Assembly: GCA_947502495.1 (NCBI GenBank)
Contig: CANNAC010000001.1
Span: 868,906-932,905 of the forward strand
Direction: 5' to 3'
DNA length: 64,000 nt
From: an uncultured Flavobacteriaceae bacterium
Lineage (GTDB): Bacteria > Bacteroidota > Bacteroidia > Flavobacteriales > Flavobacteriaceae
Under the pieces are notes generated by a model. That model was not told the origin of the DNA and did no database searches. It was given only the letters and a program-made list of their open reading frames with translations. Of the stretch, positions 27,797 through 36,599 are shown one piece after another (the first letter of the stretch is position 1; every line of letters begins with the position of its first letter). The position numbers and the translations under genes are program-made.

Positions 27797-28612
27797 ATGA
27801 TATCTATTTTAAAAAAGAATAACTGGTTTGTAGTTAAGATTATCGTTTTTATAACCATACTTATTCCTGTGGGAATTACGGTTTACGAATTTGTTATACT
27901 CGGTAAAGACTCTGTAGTCTTTCTAGGTAATTACCATCCTACTATTTCTATTATAGTTGCTTTATATTATGCTTTTTTGCTTCTTGCTGGAATGATTTGG
28001 GTTATCCTTCAACTCAAGAGTTTTATGACCTTAAAAAACGAAACCAAGAAAAACGAATTATTGCATTTGCAAAGTCAGGTAAATCCGCACTTCTTTTTTA
28101 ATATGCTAAATAACATTTATGGTTTGGTGGATAAAGATTCGGATATGGCGAAAAAGCTTATTTTAAAATTATCAGACCTTATGCGTTATAGCATTTATGA
28201 AGGCGAAAAAAGCACGGTATTACTAAGTGAGGAAGTCGATTTTTTAAAGAATTATATCGACTTGCATAAAATGCGATATTATAAAACGATAGATATTCAG
28301 TTTACTACTGCTATTGAAGAAGACCTAAAAATAACACCATTACTATTAATCATTCTCTTAGAAAATGCCTTTAAGCATGGTGTTGAAAATTTAAGAGAAA
28401 ACGCGTATATACATATCCATTTAGTTACAACAAATAAGCAATTGACCTTTGCAATAGAAAACAATTTTGATGCTAGTGAAATAGCAAAAGAAACAGGAAT
28501 TGGTTTAAAAAACTTAAAACGAAGGCTACATTTGGTATATCCTAAAAAACATACGCTTAACTTTACCAATATAGATTCCATATATAGAGCAAAATTAGAA
28601 TTACAATTATGA
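27797..28612 (+). CDS. LytS/YehU-type sensor histidine kinase
   Basis: 271 residues. Two N-terminal membrane helices (IIVFITILIPVGITVYEFV and IIVALYYAFLLLAGMIWVIL) form a minimal sensor. The His_kinase domain has QSQVNPHFFFNMLNNIYGLV, with the phospho-accepting His in NPHF. The ATPase part has LLLIILLENAFKHGVENL (N box) and GIGLKNLKRRL (G box). It autophosphorylates and passes phosphate to the response regulator encoded next; the genes overlap by 4 bp (ATGA). Confidence 0.95.
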   Translation: MISILKKNNWFVVKIIVFITILIPVGITVYEFVILGKDSVVFLGNYHPTISIIVALYYAFLLLAGMIWVILQLKSFMTLKNETKKNELLHLQSQVNPHFFFNMLNNIYGLVDKDSDMAKKLILKLSDLMRYSIYEGEKSTVLLSEEVDFLKNYIDLHKMRYYKTIDIQFTTAIEEDLKITPLLLIILLENAFKHGVENLRENAYIHIHLVTTNKQLTFAIENNFDASEIAKETGIGLKNLKRRLHLVYPKKHTLNFTNIDSIYRAKLELQL

Positions 28613-29301
28613 TTACCTATTTAATTATCGATGATGAACCAATAGCACATGATGTTATAAAAGGATATTGCGATGTATTGCCAAACATGCAATTCTTGCA
28701 GCATTGTTATGATGCTTTGGAAGCTTTGGAATATTTACAGACAAATCCTGTAGACTTGATTTTTTTAGATTTAAATATGCCGAAATTAAAGGGATTCGAT
28801 TTTTTAAAAACATTACAGAATCCGCAAAAAGTGATAGTAACCACTGCATATAAAGAATTTGCTTTAGAAGGATATGAGCTAAACATCATCGATTATTTAT
28901 TGAAGCCTTTTAGCTTCGAACGCTTTTTAAAAGCGATGAATAAAGCAATTCAGTTAAAAACAAATTCTTCTAGTAAAGCAACTCCAGAAAACGAGGATGC
29001 GAATAGTATTTTTTTCTACAGCGACAAAAAGCACATACAAGTACAGATTCCAGACATTCTATTTATTGAAGCGGCAGGCAACTATTGCAAAGTGGTTTTA
29101 AAGGACAGTAACCTATTGATACGTGAAAAAATATCGAATGTTTTAGAAATGCTTTCTACTCAAACCTTCCTTCAAGTACATAAATCGTTTATTATTTCTA
29201 AAGCGCATATTCAAGCAATCGAAGGAAATAGAATACGAACTAAAGACCATATAATTCCTATTGGCAAACTTTATAAATCGAACGTTTTAGATTTGTTGTA
29301 A
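28609..29301 (+). CDS. LytTR family response regulator
   Basis: 230 residues. The receiver domain (about 1-120) has DDEP at the acidic pocket, LIFLDLNMP with the phospho-acceptor Asp, TTAY and the lysine in LLKPFSFERF. The LytTR DNA-binding domain (about 135-228) shows DILFIEAAGNYCKVVLKD and QVHKSFIISKAHIQAIEGNR. It partners the LytS-type kinase upstream. Regulated genes are not evident from the window. Confidence 0.96.
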   Translation: MITYLIIDDEPIAHDVIKGYCDVLPNMQFLQHCYDALEALEYLQTNPVDLIFLDLNMPKLKGFDFLKTLQNPQKVIVTTAYKEFALEGYELNIIDYLLKPFSFERFLKAMNKAIQLKTNSSSKATPENEDANSIFFYSDKKHIQVQIPDILFIEAAGNYCKVVLKDSNLLIREKISNVLEMLSTQTFLQVHKSFIISKAHIQAIEGNRIRTKDHIIPIGKLYKSNVLDLL

Positions 29302-29327
29302 TACTAGTATGCTTGGCTATATTGCTT

Positions 29328-30164
29328 TTATTCTTTAAGTAGTTTACGTATTTCTAAGGCTAATTTGTCTACGTTACCTTCTGTATTACCAATAGAAATA
29401 TATTTTATAACGCCGTTTTTATCTAGGATAAAACTTTTAGGAATTGCTCCGGATGCATATTGATCCCAAATGGTACTATACAGATCAAAACCAACATTAA
29501 AATCTACGCCATACTTTTTCATTTGAAGCATTTTCTTAGCAACCTTTTCTTTATCTTCTCCAATAGCAATAGCTATAAAAACAAAATCTTCTCCTTCTAA
29601 AGGTTCTAATATTTTCTCAGGAAACTCGGCAAACTCCATTAAGCAAGGTGCGCACCAAGTCGCCCAATAATTAATAAAAACCACTTTTCCTTTTTGTTTA
29701 GAAAGTGTGATTTCTTCTCCGTTTATCATTTGTACCGTAAAGTCACTTGCAACATCGTCTATCTTTAATTTTAACTCGTCTTCTCGGTTCTTTGGTAGTC
29801 TTTTTGTTTTTGGAGTGGTCTCTACTGCTGCTACTGCTTCTCTTTGCAACTTTTCTTCTTCGGTAAATACATCTATTAAAAGGATAAATTCTCTATCTCC
29901 AATTTGCTCTCCAAGTATTGCTGCTAATTCGTTTCTTTTTTCTTCGCTAACACCTTTATGCATTCCTTTAAGAAGTCCTTGATCCCCAATTTTTATAAGC
30001 TGTTCTTTCGTAATGATTTGATTATTTGCGATAATAACATATGCAGGTTTTTTAATTTCTTGCTCTTGTGCAAATAAGGTGAAACCGAATAGTGCAAAGC
30101 ATAAAACCACTACGCTTTTACTTATAAGAGCTTTCCTATTATTTCTTTGTTTTCTGTTTTTCAT
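29328..30164 (-). CDS. TlpA-like thioredoxin-fold protein
   Basis: 278 residues, exported (signal peptide SKSVVVLCFALFGFTLFAQEQ). After a 110-residue N-terminal region, a TlpA/ResA domain begins with VASDFTVQMINGEEITLSKQ, containing the active site WATWCAPCLMEF (CxxC, about residue 170) and the cis-Pro loop SGAIPKSFILD. It reduces or exchanges disulfides in the periplasm, for example in cytochrome maturation or peroxide defence. No cytochrome biogenesis gene is nearby. It converges with the LytTR gene. Confidence 0.93.
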   Translation of the reverse strand: MKNRKQRNNRKALISKSVVVLCFALFGFTLFAQEQEIKKPAYVIIANNQIITKEQLIKIGDQGLLKGMHKGVSEEKRNELAAILGEQIGDREFILLIDVFTEEEKLQREAVAAVETTPKTKRLPKNREDELKLKIDDVASDFTVQMINGEEITLSKQKGKVVFINYWATWCAPCLMEFAEFPEKILEPLEGEDFVFIAIAIGEDKEKVAKKMLQMKKYGVDFNVGFDLYSTIWDQYASGAIPKSFILDKNGVIKYISIGNTEGNVDKLALEIRKLLKE

Positions 30165-30310
30165 AAGGCGAAATGATTTATAACTGTTTTTATAGTTGTA
30201 TAACTACAAATATAGTTTAATATTTAAAAGATGTACTATTTGTTCTAAAATAAATGGAATACTTTCGAGAAACAAGGGTGAAAATTATAAAACAACTGAT
30301 TAAAAGTGCT

Positions 30311-31561
30311 CTATTTATTAAATGGACGTTCGTTAATCCAATGAAAACCACGCGAGTTCAAGTTGATCTTATCGTGATCTATTCTAGAAAAGAAGATTTG
30401 TAAACGATCCTTCTCTATCTTTCCGTCCAATTGAAGAAACTCTGGATTCGGATTTTTATACCTAAAATTAAAATCTAAAGCGGATGCATTTTCTTTATAC
30501 ATCTTAATTTTTTGCGTTGTAGTGTCTGTAATAAATTGATACGAATGAATACCATCATCCATAGTTTTTACATTCGCTTTATCTTTTACATCTACAATTA
30601 AATAGCGCCATCTATAGGTATCTGTAATTAGTGGTTTCAGCGTGTCTCCATTTTTAATAAAAGTGGAAGCTTCCCATATACCATAAAACACTGGTTTTTT
30701 TCTGTCTTCTCCTCTATGGCTTTCCGTGGTATAAAAATTGAAAGATATAAAAGCGATTAGAAAGAATAAACCAACCGATTTAATCCAAAATATAATTTTG
30801 TGGTATTGCGGATTTTCAACAGGCCTAAAATATTTATACTTTTCTACAGCCTTATTTTTAATAAATACATCTATAAATCTATGGTCTGTGATAAAAATAA
30901 CCAAGGCCATGGCAATGAGATGCATGGAAAATAATTTGACAGGAATATCATAACAAAAGTTCATCATAGCCACTTGTGTCATCACGCCAATAATGATAAA
31001 AGAACCTAAAGTTTGTGTGCGTCTTGGTATTAAGAACAAGGCTCCAAGTACTTCCATAAAACCGACAAAAACGTTGAATCCTTTAGAAAACCCCATATAT
31101 GTCCAAGCTAAACCCATTGGTGAAAAATCGCCTAACGGATCTAATAAACGCGTTAATGAAGCTGCCGGGAATTGTAGTTTAAAGATTTTTACAAATCCAT
31201 AAAGAAGCATAGATGCAATTAAAGCAACGCGTAAAAAGACCAAAAACCAGTAAAACAGTTTGTTATAGCTTTTTCGGTTACCATCTAAAATACTCCAAAC
31301 ACTAGCAAGTATCACCGTAAAAACGACAGATACAAATAGCGTTAAATACGCATAAGTATTATCTCCGCTACCTTTACCACTTACCGCATATTCGTAATCT
31401 ATGTTAAAAATAGATGTACCAATTGCTCTAAATGGGGTTTCAAAAAGCACTCCAAAAATGGTGAAAAACGTATACAACACAAAGTAGGTAGATACTACTC
31501 TAAACAAAACCTTACTTGCTGTACGCCAGTTTTCTCTATATGCTTGAGTTAGTAGTTTCAA
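30311..31561 (-). CDS. DoxX-like integral membrane protein with C-terminal domain
   Basis: 416 residues. About seven or eight membrane helices lie in the first ~280 residues. The region LRVALIASMLLYGFVKIFKLQFP and the later GFMEVLGALFLIPRRTQTLG match the DoxX/SURF4-like fold. The last ~130 residues (FYGIWEASTFIKNGDTLKP...) are a soluble beta-rich domain. The function is unknown. The start appears to be TTG (31559-31561) before KLLTQAYREN; no in-frame ATG lies nearby. Confidence 0.8.
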   Translation of the reverse strand: MKLLTQAYRENWRTASKVLFRVVSTYFVLYTFFTIFGVLFETPFRAIGTSIFNIDYEYAVSGKGSGDNTYAYLTLFVSVVFTVILASVWSILDGNRKSYNKLFYWFLVFLRVALIASMLLYGFVKIFKLQFPAASLTRLLDPLGDFSPMGLAWTYMGFSKGFNVFVGFMEVLGALFLIPRRTQTLGSFIIIGVMTQVAMMNFCYDIPVKLFSMHLIAMALVIFITDHRFIDVFIKNKAVEKYKYFRPVENPQYHKIIFWIKSVGLFFLIAFISFNFYTTESHRGEDRKKPVFYGIWEASTFIKNGDTLKPLITDTYRWRYLIVDVKDKANVKTMDDGIHSYQFITDTTTQKIKMYKENASALDFNFRYKNPNPEFLQLDGKIEKDRLQIFFSRIDHDKINLNSRGFHWINERPFNK

Positions 31562-31718
31562 TTCTGGTTGGTTTTATTAATTTCTATATTTTATAAGTAG
31601 ATAGAAATAGGGAATTGTTACAGGATTTTAGCAATTGCGCTGCATCTTCCACTAGCAATGCGCTATACACGTTGCTTTGTTTTCGTTGTTTTATTTCGTG
31701 CGCGCCTAAGTAAATCTA

Positions 31719-31964
31719 TTATTGATTGGTTGGCGTTTTTATTTCAGAAAGCAATTCTTTTGTTTCCAATTGGAGCATTTTATAAGATTCCATATGCAAT
31801 TTTGCAGTGTACGTTCTATGTTCTAATGAATTTAGTTTTGCGTAAACACTATCTTTTCCGTAAAATGTTTGATTTACTAAATTTGTTTCCGGCCTTGCCT
31901 GCAGGTAGTTCTGTTAGTAATTTTTGGCGGATCTTACGAAAGAATTTAATCCTAATTGTTTCAT
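31719..31964 (-). pseudogene. Short reading frame interrupted by an in-frame TAA (possible gene remnant)
   Basis: The 427-bp gap 31562-31988 contains, on the minus strand, a frame starting at ATG 31964 (MKQLGLNSFVRSAKNY). A TAA follows at 31914-31916, then a coding-like stretch to a TAA at 31719. The second part reads FYGKDSVYAKLNSLEHRT and KLHMESYKMLQLETKELLS, with amino-acid composition like real protein. Next to the stop is a GC-rich tract (CTACCTGCAGGCAAGGCCGG) unlike the surroundings, possibly a small inserted repeat. No family is recognised. The rest of the gap shows nothing I can support. Confidence 0.4.
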
Positions 31965-31988
31965 CCTTTTATTCCGTTCATTTTTATC

Positions 31989-33506
31989 TTACCGAATTGT
32001 AGTCATTTTCAAAATCTTACCGTTTTCTATTTCATAAATAACAATCGCGTTAAAATTATCGCCATTAACGGTCAGATATTCTTCGTCAATAACTACATTT
32101 CCAATAATTATTCGGTTTGTAATGTCGCAGTGTAAATCGGGTGTTTGCGCAAAAAAATCACTAAAAACGGTTTGTAATTGTTTTTTGCCCTGGACATAAA
32201 TCTTATTTGGGAAGTCATACGCCGCTATGTCGCTATCAAAGGTCTCCACAAAAGCATCCATATTTTTCGCATTAAATGCTTCTAATTGTTGCTGAATAAT
32301 AGTTTCTGCTTCTGGTAGTTTTTCTTTATCCTGAATGAAAGTCTTACTAACTATTTGTCCATTTCGGATTTCATATACTACAGCACGATGATGCTCTTTA
32401 CCATTTATGTTTGTACGTTCTTCATCGATAACTATATTCCCTTTATGTATTCGTTTTAAGACTTCAACGCTAACTTTTGGATTCTTTGAGAAGAAATCTT
32501 TATAGTCTGAAATTAGTTTCGATTTACCTTGGTATAATGCATCGTTGGGAAAGTTCTGAACGATTATATCATCCGAATAATAAGATGCAAAACGTTCTAA
32601 ATCCTTATTGTTAAATGCAAGGGATTGCTTTTCAATTAAAATTACTGGTGATTCTTCAGACACTAGCGCCAAATGCTTGCCGTCGGGACTTATTGCCATT
32701 CTAGAAATCCCATTTATTTCATTTTCCTGGAACTGATGTAGAATACTAATACTATCGTATAAAGTATTCAATTGGGCAATTATTTTATCATCGGGAATTA
32801 AGATTTTGCTTTCAGATAACCAACATATATCGGTAATTAAGATAGGTAACGATTTGATGATTTTTATATCGCCTGTGATAGGATTTAAAGATTTTATTGT
32901 TGTGGCATTGTTTTCGACACTTATAAAACCAATTAGATTAGAATTCGGAATTTTATGTAAAGAACGTCCAACATTTTTATGTACCGTTTGATTCGTGTTT
33001 TTTTCTAAGTCAGATACCACTAAGTCCATGCTGTCTTCTACTAACACCGCAGAAACCAAGATGTTTTGGTTATACCAAACGTGATAGCCCACTTTTATAT
33101 CCTTTAAAAGGATTTGAGCAGTTTCGTTTGTGAAATCATAGCTATACAGTCTTTGTAATCCGTTTTTATCTAATCGAATTGCAGAAACAGCCTCCTTATT
33201 TGGAATTTTTAAAGGAGAATATTCGCTTCCGGAAGCAGTATTTGTTTTCCAAGCATTTTCATCTGTGTATATATCATAGCTTTTAATATCGGTCTGATGG
33301 TTTCTCGAGGAAGCAAAAAGAACTGTATTATTATCATAAAAATAAGGCTGGTTATCATAACCCGCATTATTTGAAATGTTTTTAAGATGTACCAATGCGA
33401 TGCTATCTTTAGTATTTGTGATATCTAATAAAAAAACCTCTGTGTTCGTTTGGGAAAAAAGGTGCACTGAGATAAAAACGAGGACTAGAAATATTATTTT
33501 TTTCAT
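31989..33506 (-). CDS. Exported beta-propeller protein with two tandem SnoaL-like domains
   Basis: 505 residues. The signal peptide MKKIIFLVLVFISVHLFSQ is followed by a WD40/TolB-like propeller (about 20-290; TVLFASSRNHQTDIKSYDIY, MAISPDGKHLALVS). Two similar SnoaL/NTF2-like domains follow: LAFNNKDLERFASYYSDDIIV (about 298) and LEAFNAKNMDAFVETFDSDI (about 408). Each is followed by a matching GNIVIDEE / GNVVIDEE strand. Such small domains bind ligands or catalyse simple reactions. The combination is unusual; a tandem duplication of the SnoaL unit is evident. It is downstream of the esterase gene on the same strand. Confidence 0.8.
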   Translation of the reverse strand: MKKIIFLVLVFISVHLFSQTNTEVFLLDITNTKDSIALVHLKNISNNAGYDNQPYFYDNNTVLFASSRNHQTDIKSYDIYTDENAWKTNTASGSEYSPLKIPNKEAVSAIRLDKNGLQRLYSYDFTNETAQILLKDIKVGYHVWYNQNILVSAVLVEDSMDLVVSDLEKNTNQTVHKNVGRSLHKIPNSNLIGFISVENNATTIKSLNPITGDIKIIKSLPILITDICWLSESKILIPDDKIIAQLNTLYDSISILHQFQENEINGISRMAISPDGKHLALVSEESPVILIEKQSLAFNNKDLERFASYYSDDIIVQNFPNDALYQGKSKLISDYKDFFSKNPKVSVEVLKRIHKGNIVIDEERTNINGKEHHRAVVYEIRNGQIVSKTFIQDKEKLPEAETIIQQQLEAFNAKNMDAFVETFDSDIAAYDFPNKIYVQGKKQLQTVFSDFFAQTPDLHCDITNRIIIGNVVIDEEYLTVNGDNFNAIVIYEIENGKILKMTTIR

Positions 33507-33615
33507 TTGTTATTTATTTTGATTTGATAGTCTGTGTAATCTAATACATTTACTCTAATAACTTCTAACGTATTTAACAAACCGGGATACCATCTTTTTT
33601 CCCCCTTACCTTCTA

Positions 33616-35085
33616 CTACTCATTCTCCAGCAACCAATTTGCATAACATTCCGTTAAAAACGCAACACCATCCTTTTTGTAGTCTTCTGTAAAAAGCGTA
33701 AAATGATCTCCCGGATAGTAGGTGAATTCCATGTTAGCATCTAGTTTTTTCATTTCTTCCTCTAGCAGTCTTACCGCATGGTGTAAATGAAAGTTATCAC
33801 TAGTACCTACAGAGATTCTAATCTTTCCGTTAAGGTCATTTTGTAGATTGTTCCAGTTTGCTTGTAATAAAAGGGATAAGTCATATCTTTTCCAAAGGGG
33901 AATCGCATTTTTATTAATCGATCCATCTGGAAGGTTTACTAATCGGATTCTATTGCCTTCCGCATCATAACCTCCAAAAACGGCATCAAAAGAACGCAAT
34001 TGCGAACCTCTATAAATCACGTTTTCAGTTCGGTAAAAATCTTTCGCACTAATCACTGGAAATCTTCCTGCAATAGTAACGTCTGCTAGTAAATTACCTA
34101 CTGCATCATAAAACATATCTTCGGTTTCATAGATGTTTTTGTTTTGATAATTTCTAAAATCGACCTGATCAGGAGCACTAGACCAAGCACCTGCAAAAAC
34201 CTTTGGATAGTTAATTTGTAACCATAAACTGGTCCAACCACCACTACTATGTCCGTGTAATAAATTAGCCCCATTGGTTTGGTACTTCTGGTTTACCGCA
34301 GGAATCAATTCTTGCACAAAGGCATCTCCCCAAGGACCATTTACGTCACTGTTGGCGTATGTAGAATGCCCTTCAGAACAACTTCCATCTAAATACACTA
34401 CAATTGCTGGTTGATCTCCTAGATTGCCTATATGCGATTTTCCTTTGCCAGGATAGTATTTATAATTCCCACCGAAACCAGAAATAGTATATACAACAGG
34501 ATATGTCGCTTTCGGATTTTCATAATAGCCTTCTGGCAGACTTACGGCTGCACTTACAAACATCTCTTTATTATGAAATGCACTTAATAGTTTGGAGGAT
34601 ACACGTAACTCTTTTAAAGACGCTGTTTCGTTAAACACGGTTGCTGCTACCTCTTGATTCGCTTCTATTTTAAAAACGGTTTTAAAGTTCTTGTCAAGAT
34701 GTACACGAATGGGTTCGGAATAGATATTACCTGTACTTGTTCCAATATTAGCGTCTCCATGCAGATTTAAGTCGAAAACCGCTTGCACATAATAGGTTCC
34801 TCGTTCTATATTGGATAATGCTACAGGATACGAAATAGCGTCGTCATTAAAAGTTACCGCTTCGTTCGCTTTTAAATTTTCTACCTGCATGCGAAAGACT
34901 GGTGTTAGTTCTAATCCGACAAAAATATTCTTTGGTGCTTTATTTTCTTTGGAAAGATATAAGAGTACATTCCCCGAAAAGTCTTCTTTGATTACTTCTT
35001 CAGAAAACCGAACTTCAAATACTTGCGCATTTAAATGAAGCCCAATCATTAAAAAGAGCAAATTAAAAACAATTGTTTTTTTCAT
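33616..35085 (-). CDS. Exported alpha/beta-hydrolase esterase
   Basis: 489 residues with signal peptide MKKTIVFNLLFLMIGLHLNA. Residues about 20-160 form a beta-rich N-terminal domain. The hydrolase part (about 175-485) resembles the putative esterase (esterase D / enterochelin-esterase-like) family: TYPVVYTISGFGGNYKYY, then LLHGHSSGGWTSLWLQINYP with the nucleophile serine in GHSSG (about 270), and a late histidine in YPGDHFTLF (about 460). It cleaves carboxyl esters outside the cytoplasm; the substrate is unknown. Confidence 0.88.
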   Translation of the reverse strand: MKKTIVFNLLFLMIGLHLNAQVFEVRFSEEVIKEDFSGNVLLYLSKENKAPKNIFVGLELTPVFRMQVENLKANEAVTFNDDAISYPVALSNIERGTYYVQAVFDLNLHGDANIGTSTGNIYSEPIRVHLDKNFKTVFKIEANQEVAATVFNETASLKELRVSSKLLSAFHNKEMFVSAAVSLPEGYYENPKATYPVVYTISGFGGNYKYYPGKGKSHIGNLGDQPAIVVYLDGSCSEGHSTYANSDVNGPWGDAFVQELIPAVNQKYQTNGANLLHGHSSGGWTSLWLQINYPKVFAGAWSSAPDQVDFRNYQNKNIYETEDMFYDAVGNLLADVTIAGRFPVISAKDFYRTENVIYRGSQLRSFDAVFGGYDAEGNRIRLVNLPDGSINKNAIPLWKRYDLSLLLQANWNNLQNDLNGKIRISVGTSDNFHLHHAVRLLEEEMKKLDANMEFTYYPGDHFTLFTEDYKKDGVAFLTECYANWLLENE

Positions 35086-35226
35086 GTGTTTGGTTTTTCA
35101 TAAGAAATTGGAACGCTAAGAATACTGTTCCACTTCCTATTTTAGATTAATAGCTAAACAAATCTAGAAGATTATTTCTTCATATTAAAACAATCCAATA
35201 TACTGTTACTAAAAGTTATTAACAGA

Positions 35227-35249
35227 AACACGCTATCAATCAGCGTGTT
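35227..35249. promoter_or_regulatory. Inverted repeat upstream of a sigma-54-like promoter
   Basis: AACACGCT (35227-35234) and AGCGTGTT (35242-35249) form a perfect 8-bp inverted repeat around ATCAATC. It lies 18 bp upstream of the -24 element described next. It could be an activator-binding site or a transcription end; the weak T-rich run after it (TCCTTTCCTTTTTT) leaves both open. Confidence 0.45.
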
Positions 35250-35267
35250 AAATAGTCCTTTCCTTTT

Positions 35268-35284
35268 TTGGCACGATGCTTGTA
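35268..35284 (+). promoter_or_regulatory. Sigma-54-type (-24/-12) promoter candidate
   Basis: TTGGCACG-ATGC-TTGTA matches the RpoN consensus YTGGCACG-N4-TTGCW with one mismatch (T for C in the -12 box). Spacing is correct. A start near 35295 would give a 26-nt leader before the ATG at 35321. It would need an enhancer-binding activator; none is encoded in the window. Confidence 0.5.
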
Positions 35285-35320
35285 TCTCTCTTAATAAGTT
35301 CAATTTTAAAACTTACAATT

Positions 35321-36454
35321 ATGAAACAGATATTAGCAATCTTTACAGCAATCCTTTTTACAGGATTTACTGCAAACGCAAACCCAACCACCACACTAGA
35401 CGATATTAATACCAATACAGCTTCAAGAGGTTATGGAAATTCTTTCATATTTGTAGAGCAAGGTGTTGAATTTTCTATTTTCCCTGACGGACAGTTTGAT
35501 TTTTACATGTCTAATTATGGACCAAATGTAAACGTGTCTGTAAATCATGGTAACACGAGTATTAGTTTTAACTCTGGTTATGATTATGATGCCTATGTGC
35601 AATATGATGAGTTTGGTGCTATTGTACAAGTAGAGCACGTTCCCGTTTTTTACGATTATTATGGTCGTGTAAACCAAGTGGGTAACGTTTTTATTAACTA
35701 TAACAACTTTGGTTATGTAACACAAGTTGGTGGTTTATATGTACACTATAACCGATATAACCGTTTTACGCACCACTCTGGATTTATAAACATACATAAC
35801 CGTTTTTATGTGTACAGACCTTGGCATGCACATTTTAGAATTCCATTACTTAGTCATTGTGTAGTTTACAATAGACCTTACAGACAACATTACAAACCTA
35901 TTAGATACGAATACACAAGACCTTTTACAAATAACTACAGACGTACATCTGCTGTTGCTAGTAGACGAGGAAACAGCATTAGCAGAAGAAGTGAATTGGC
36001 GACTAGAGGAAAGGATAGACCTAGAAATACGGTACGTGCAAATACAACTAGACCAAGAAGTGGTATTTCTTCTACTAGAAACATTACAACAAAACCTAGA
36101 GTAACAACAAATACACCTAGATCTAATACTTCAGGTCCGAGAGTAGCAACAAATACAACAAAACCTAGAACTACATCTACGCCTAGAAGTACGGTTTCTA
36201 CAAAACCTAGAACAACATCAACGCCTAGAAGCACGGTTTCTACAAAGCCTAGAACAACATCAACGCCTAGAAGCACGGTTTCTACCAAGCCTAGAACAAA
36301 ATCTAGTCCTAGAGTAAACACATCCAGTTCTAGAAAGAGTACAACAAAAAGTACGTCGAGAACAAGAAATCAAGTGAGTAGTAACAAAAGTGCTTCTAGA
36401 AGTTCAAAATCGAGTAGCAAAAGCACTAGCTCTAATTCTAGAAGTAGAAGATAA
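35321..36454 (+). CDS. Exported basic protein with arginine/serine/threonine-rich repeat tail
   Basis: 377 residues. The signal peptide MKQILAIFTAILFTGFTANA precedes a ~180-residue tyrosine/asparagine/histidine-rich domain (FDFYMSNYGPNVNVSV, FYDYYGRVNQVGNVFINYNN, YVTQVGGLYVHYNRYNRF). The last ~170 residues are highly basic and contain tandem 14-residue units KPRTTSTPRSTVST encoded at 36161-36286 and a degenerate fourth. No family is recognised for the first part. The tail resembles cationic, possibly nucleic-acid- or polysaccharide-binding, sequence. ATG 35321 is chosen because it begins the signal peptide. A possible sigma-54 promoter precedes it and a terminator follows. Confidence 0.78.
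   Translation: MKQILAIFTAILFTGFTANANPTTTLDDINTNTASRGYGNSFIFVEQGVEFSIFPDGQFDFYMSNYGPNVNVSVNHGNTSISFNSGYDYDAYVQYDEFGAIVQVEHVPVFYDYYGRVNQVGNVFINYNNFGYVTQVGGLYVHYNRYNRFTHHSGFINIHNRFYVYRPWHAHFRIPLLSHCVVYNRPYRQHYKPIRYEYTRPFTNNYRRTSAVASRRGNSISRRSELATRGKDRPRNTVRANTTRPRSGISSTRNITTKPRVTTNTPRSNTSGPRVATNTTKPRTTSTPRSTVSTKPRTTSTPRSTVSTKPRTTSTPRSTVSTKPRTKSSPRVNTSSSRKSTTKSTSRTRNQVSSNKSASRSSKSSSKSTSSNSRSRR
36161..36316 (+). repeat. 42-bp in-frame coding repeat
   Basis: Three near-identical 42-bp units (36161-36202, 36203-36244, 36245-36286) and a partial fourth encode KPRTTSTPRSTVST. Third-position differences between units show some age. Copy number changes would keep the frame. Confidence 0.9.
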
Positions 36455-36473
36455 AAAATTTGATTAGTTAGTT

Positions 36474-36520
36474 AAAATCCTATCCCAAGTTTGCCCCAAA
36501 GCAACGGGATAGGATTTTTT
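36474..36520 (+). terminator. Rho-independent terminator after the basic repeat protein gene
   Basis: AAAATCCTATCCC (36474-36486) pairs perfectly with GGGATAGGATTTT (36506-36518), followed by a T run. The stem is 13 bp. Confidence 0.9.
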
Positions 36521-36599
36521 GTTTTATATAAACAAATACGCCCTTTCGACTATGTGTAAGCTGAAGTGTTCCTCACATAAAGAAACATAAAGAAAAGTA

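Noticed and set aside
31658-32002. Plus-strand 114-codon frame in the 31.6-32.0 kb gap
   Set aside because: Hydrophobic but without family resemblance; it is opposite to a more protein-like minus-strand frame and overlaps the 3' end of the propeller gene.
36161-36316. 42-bp repeats considered as a CRISPR array
   Set aside because: Units are contiguous without spacers and in frame within a coding sequence.
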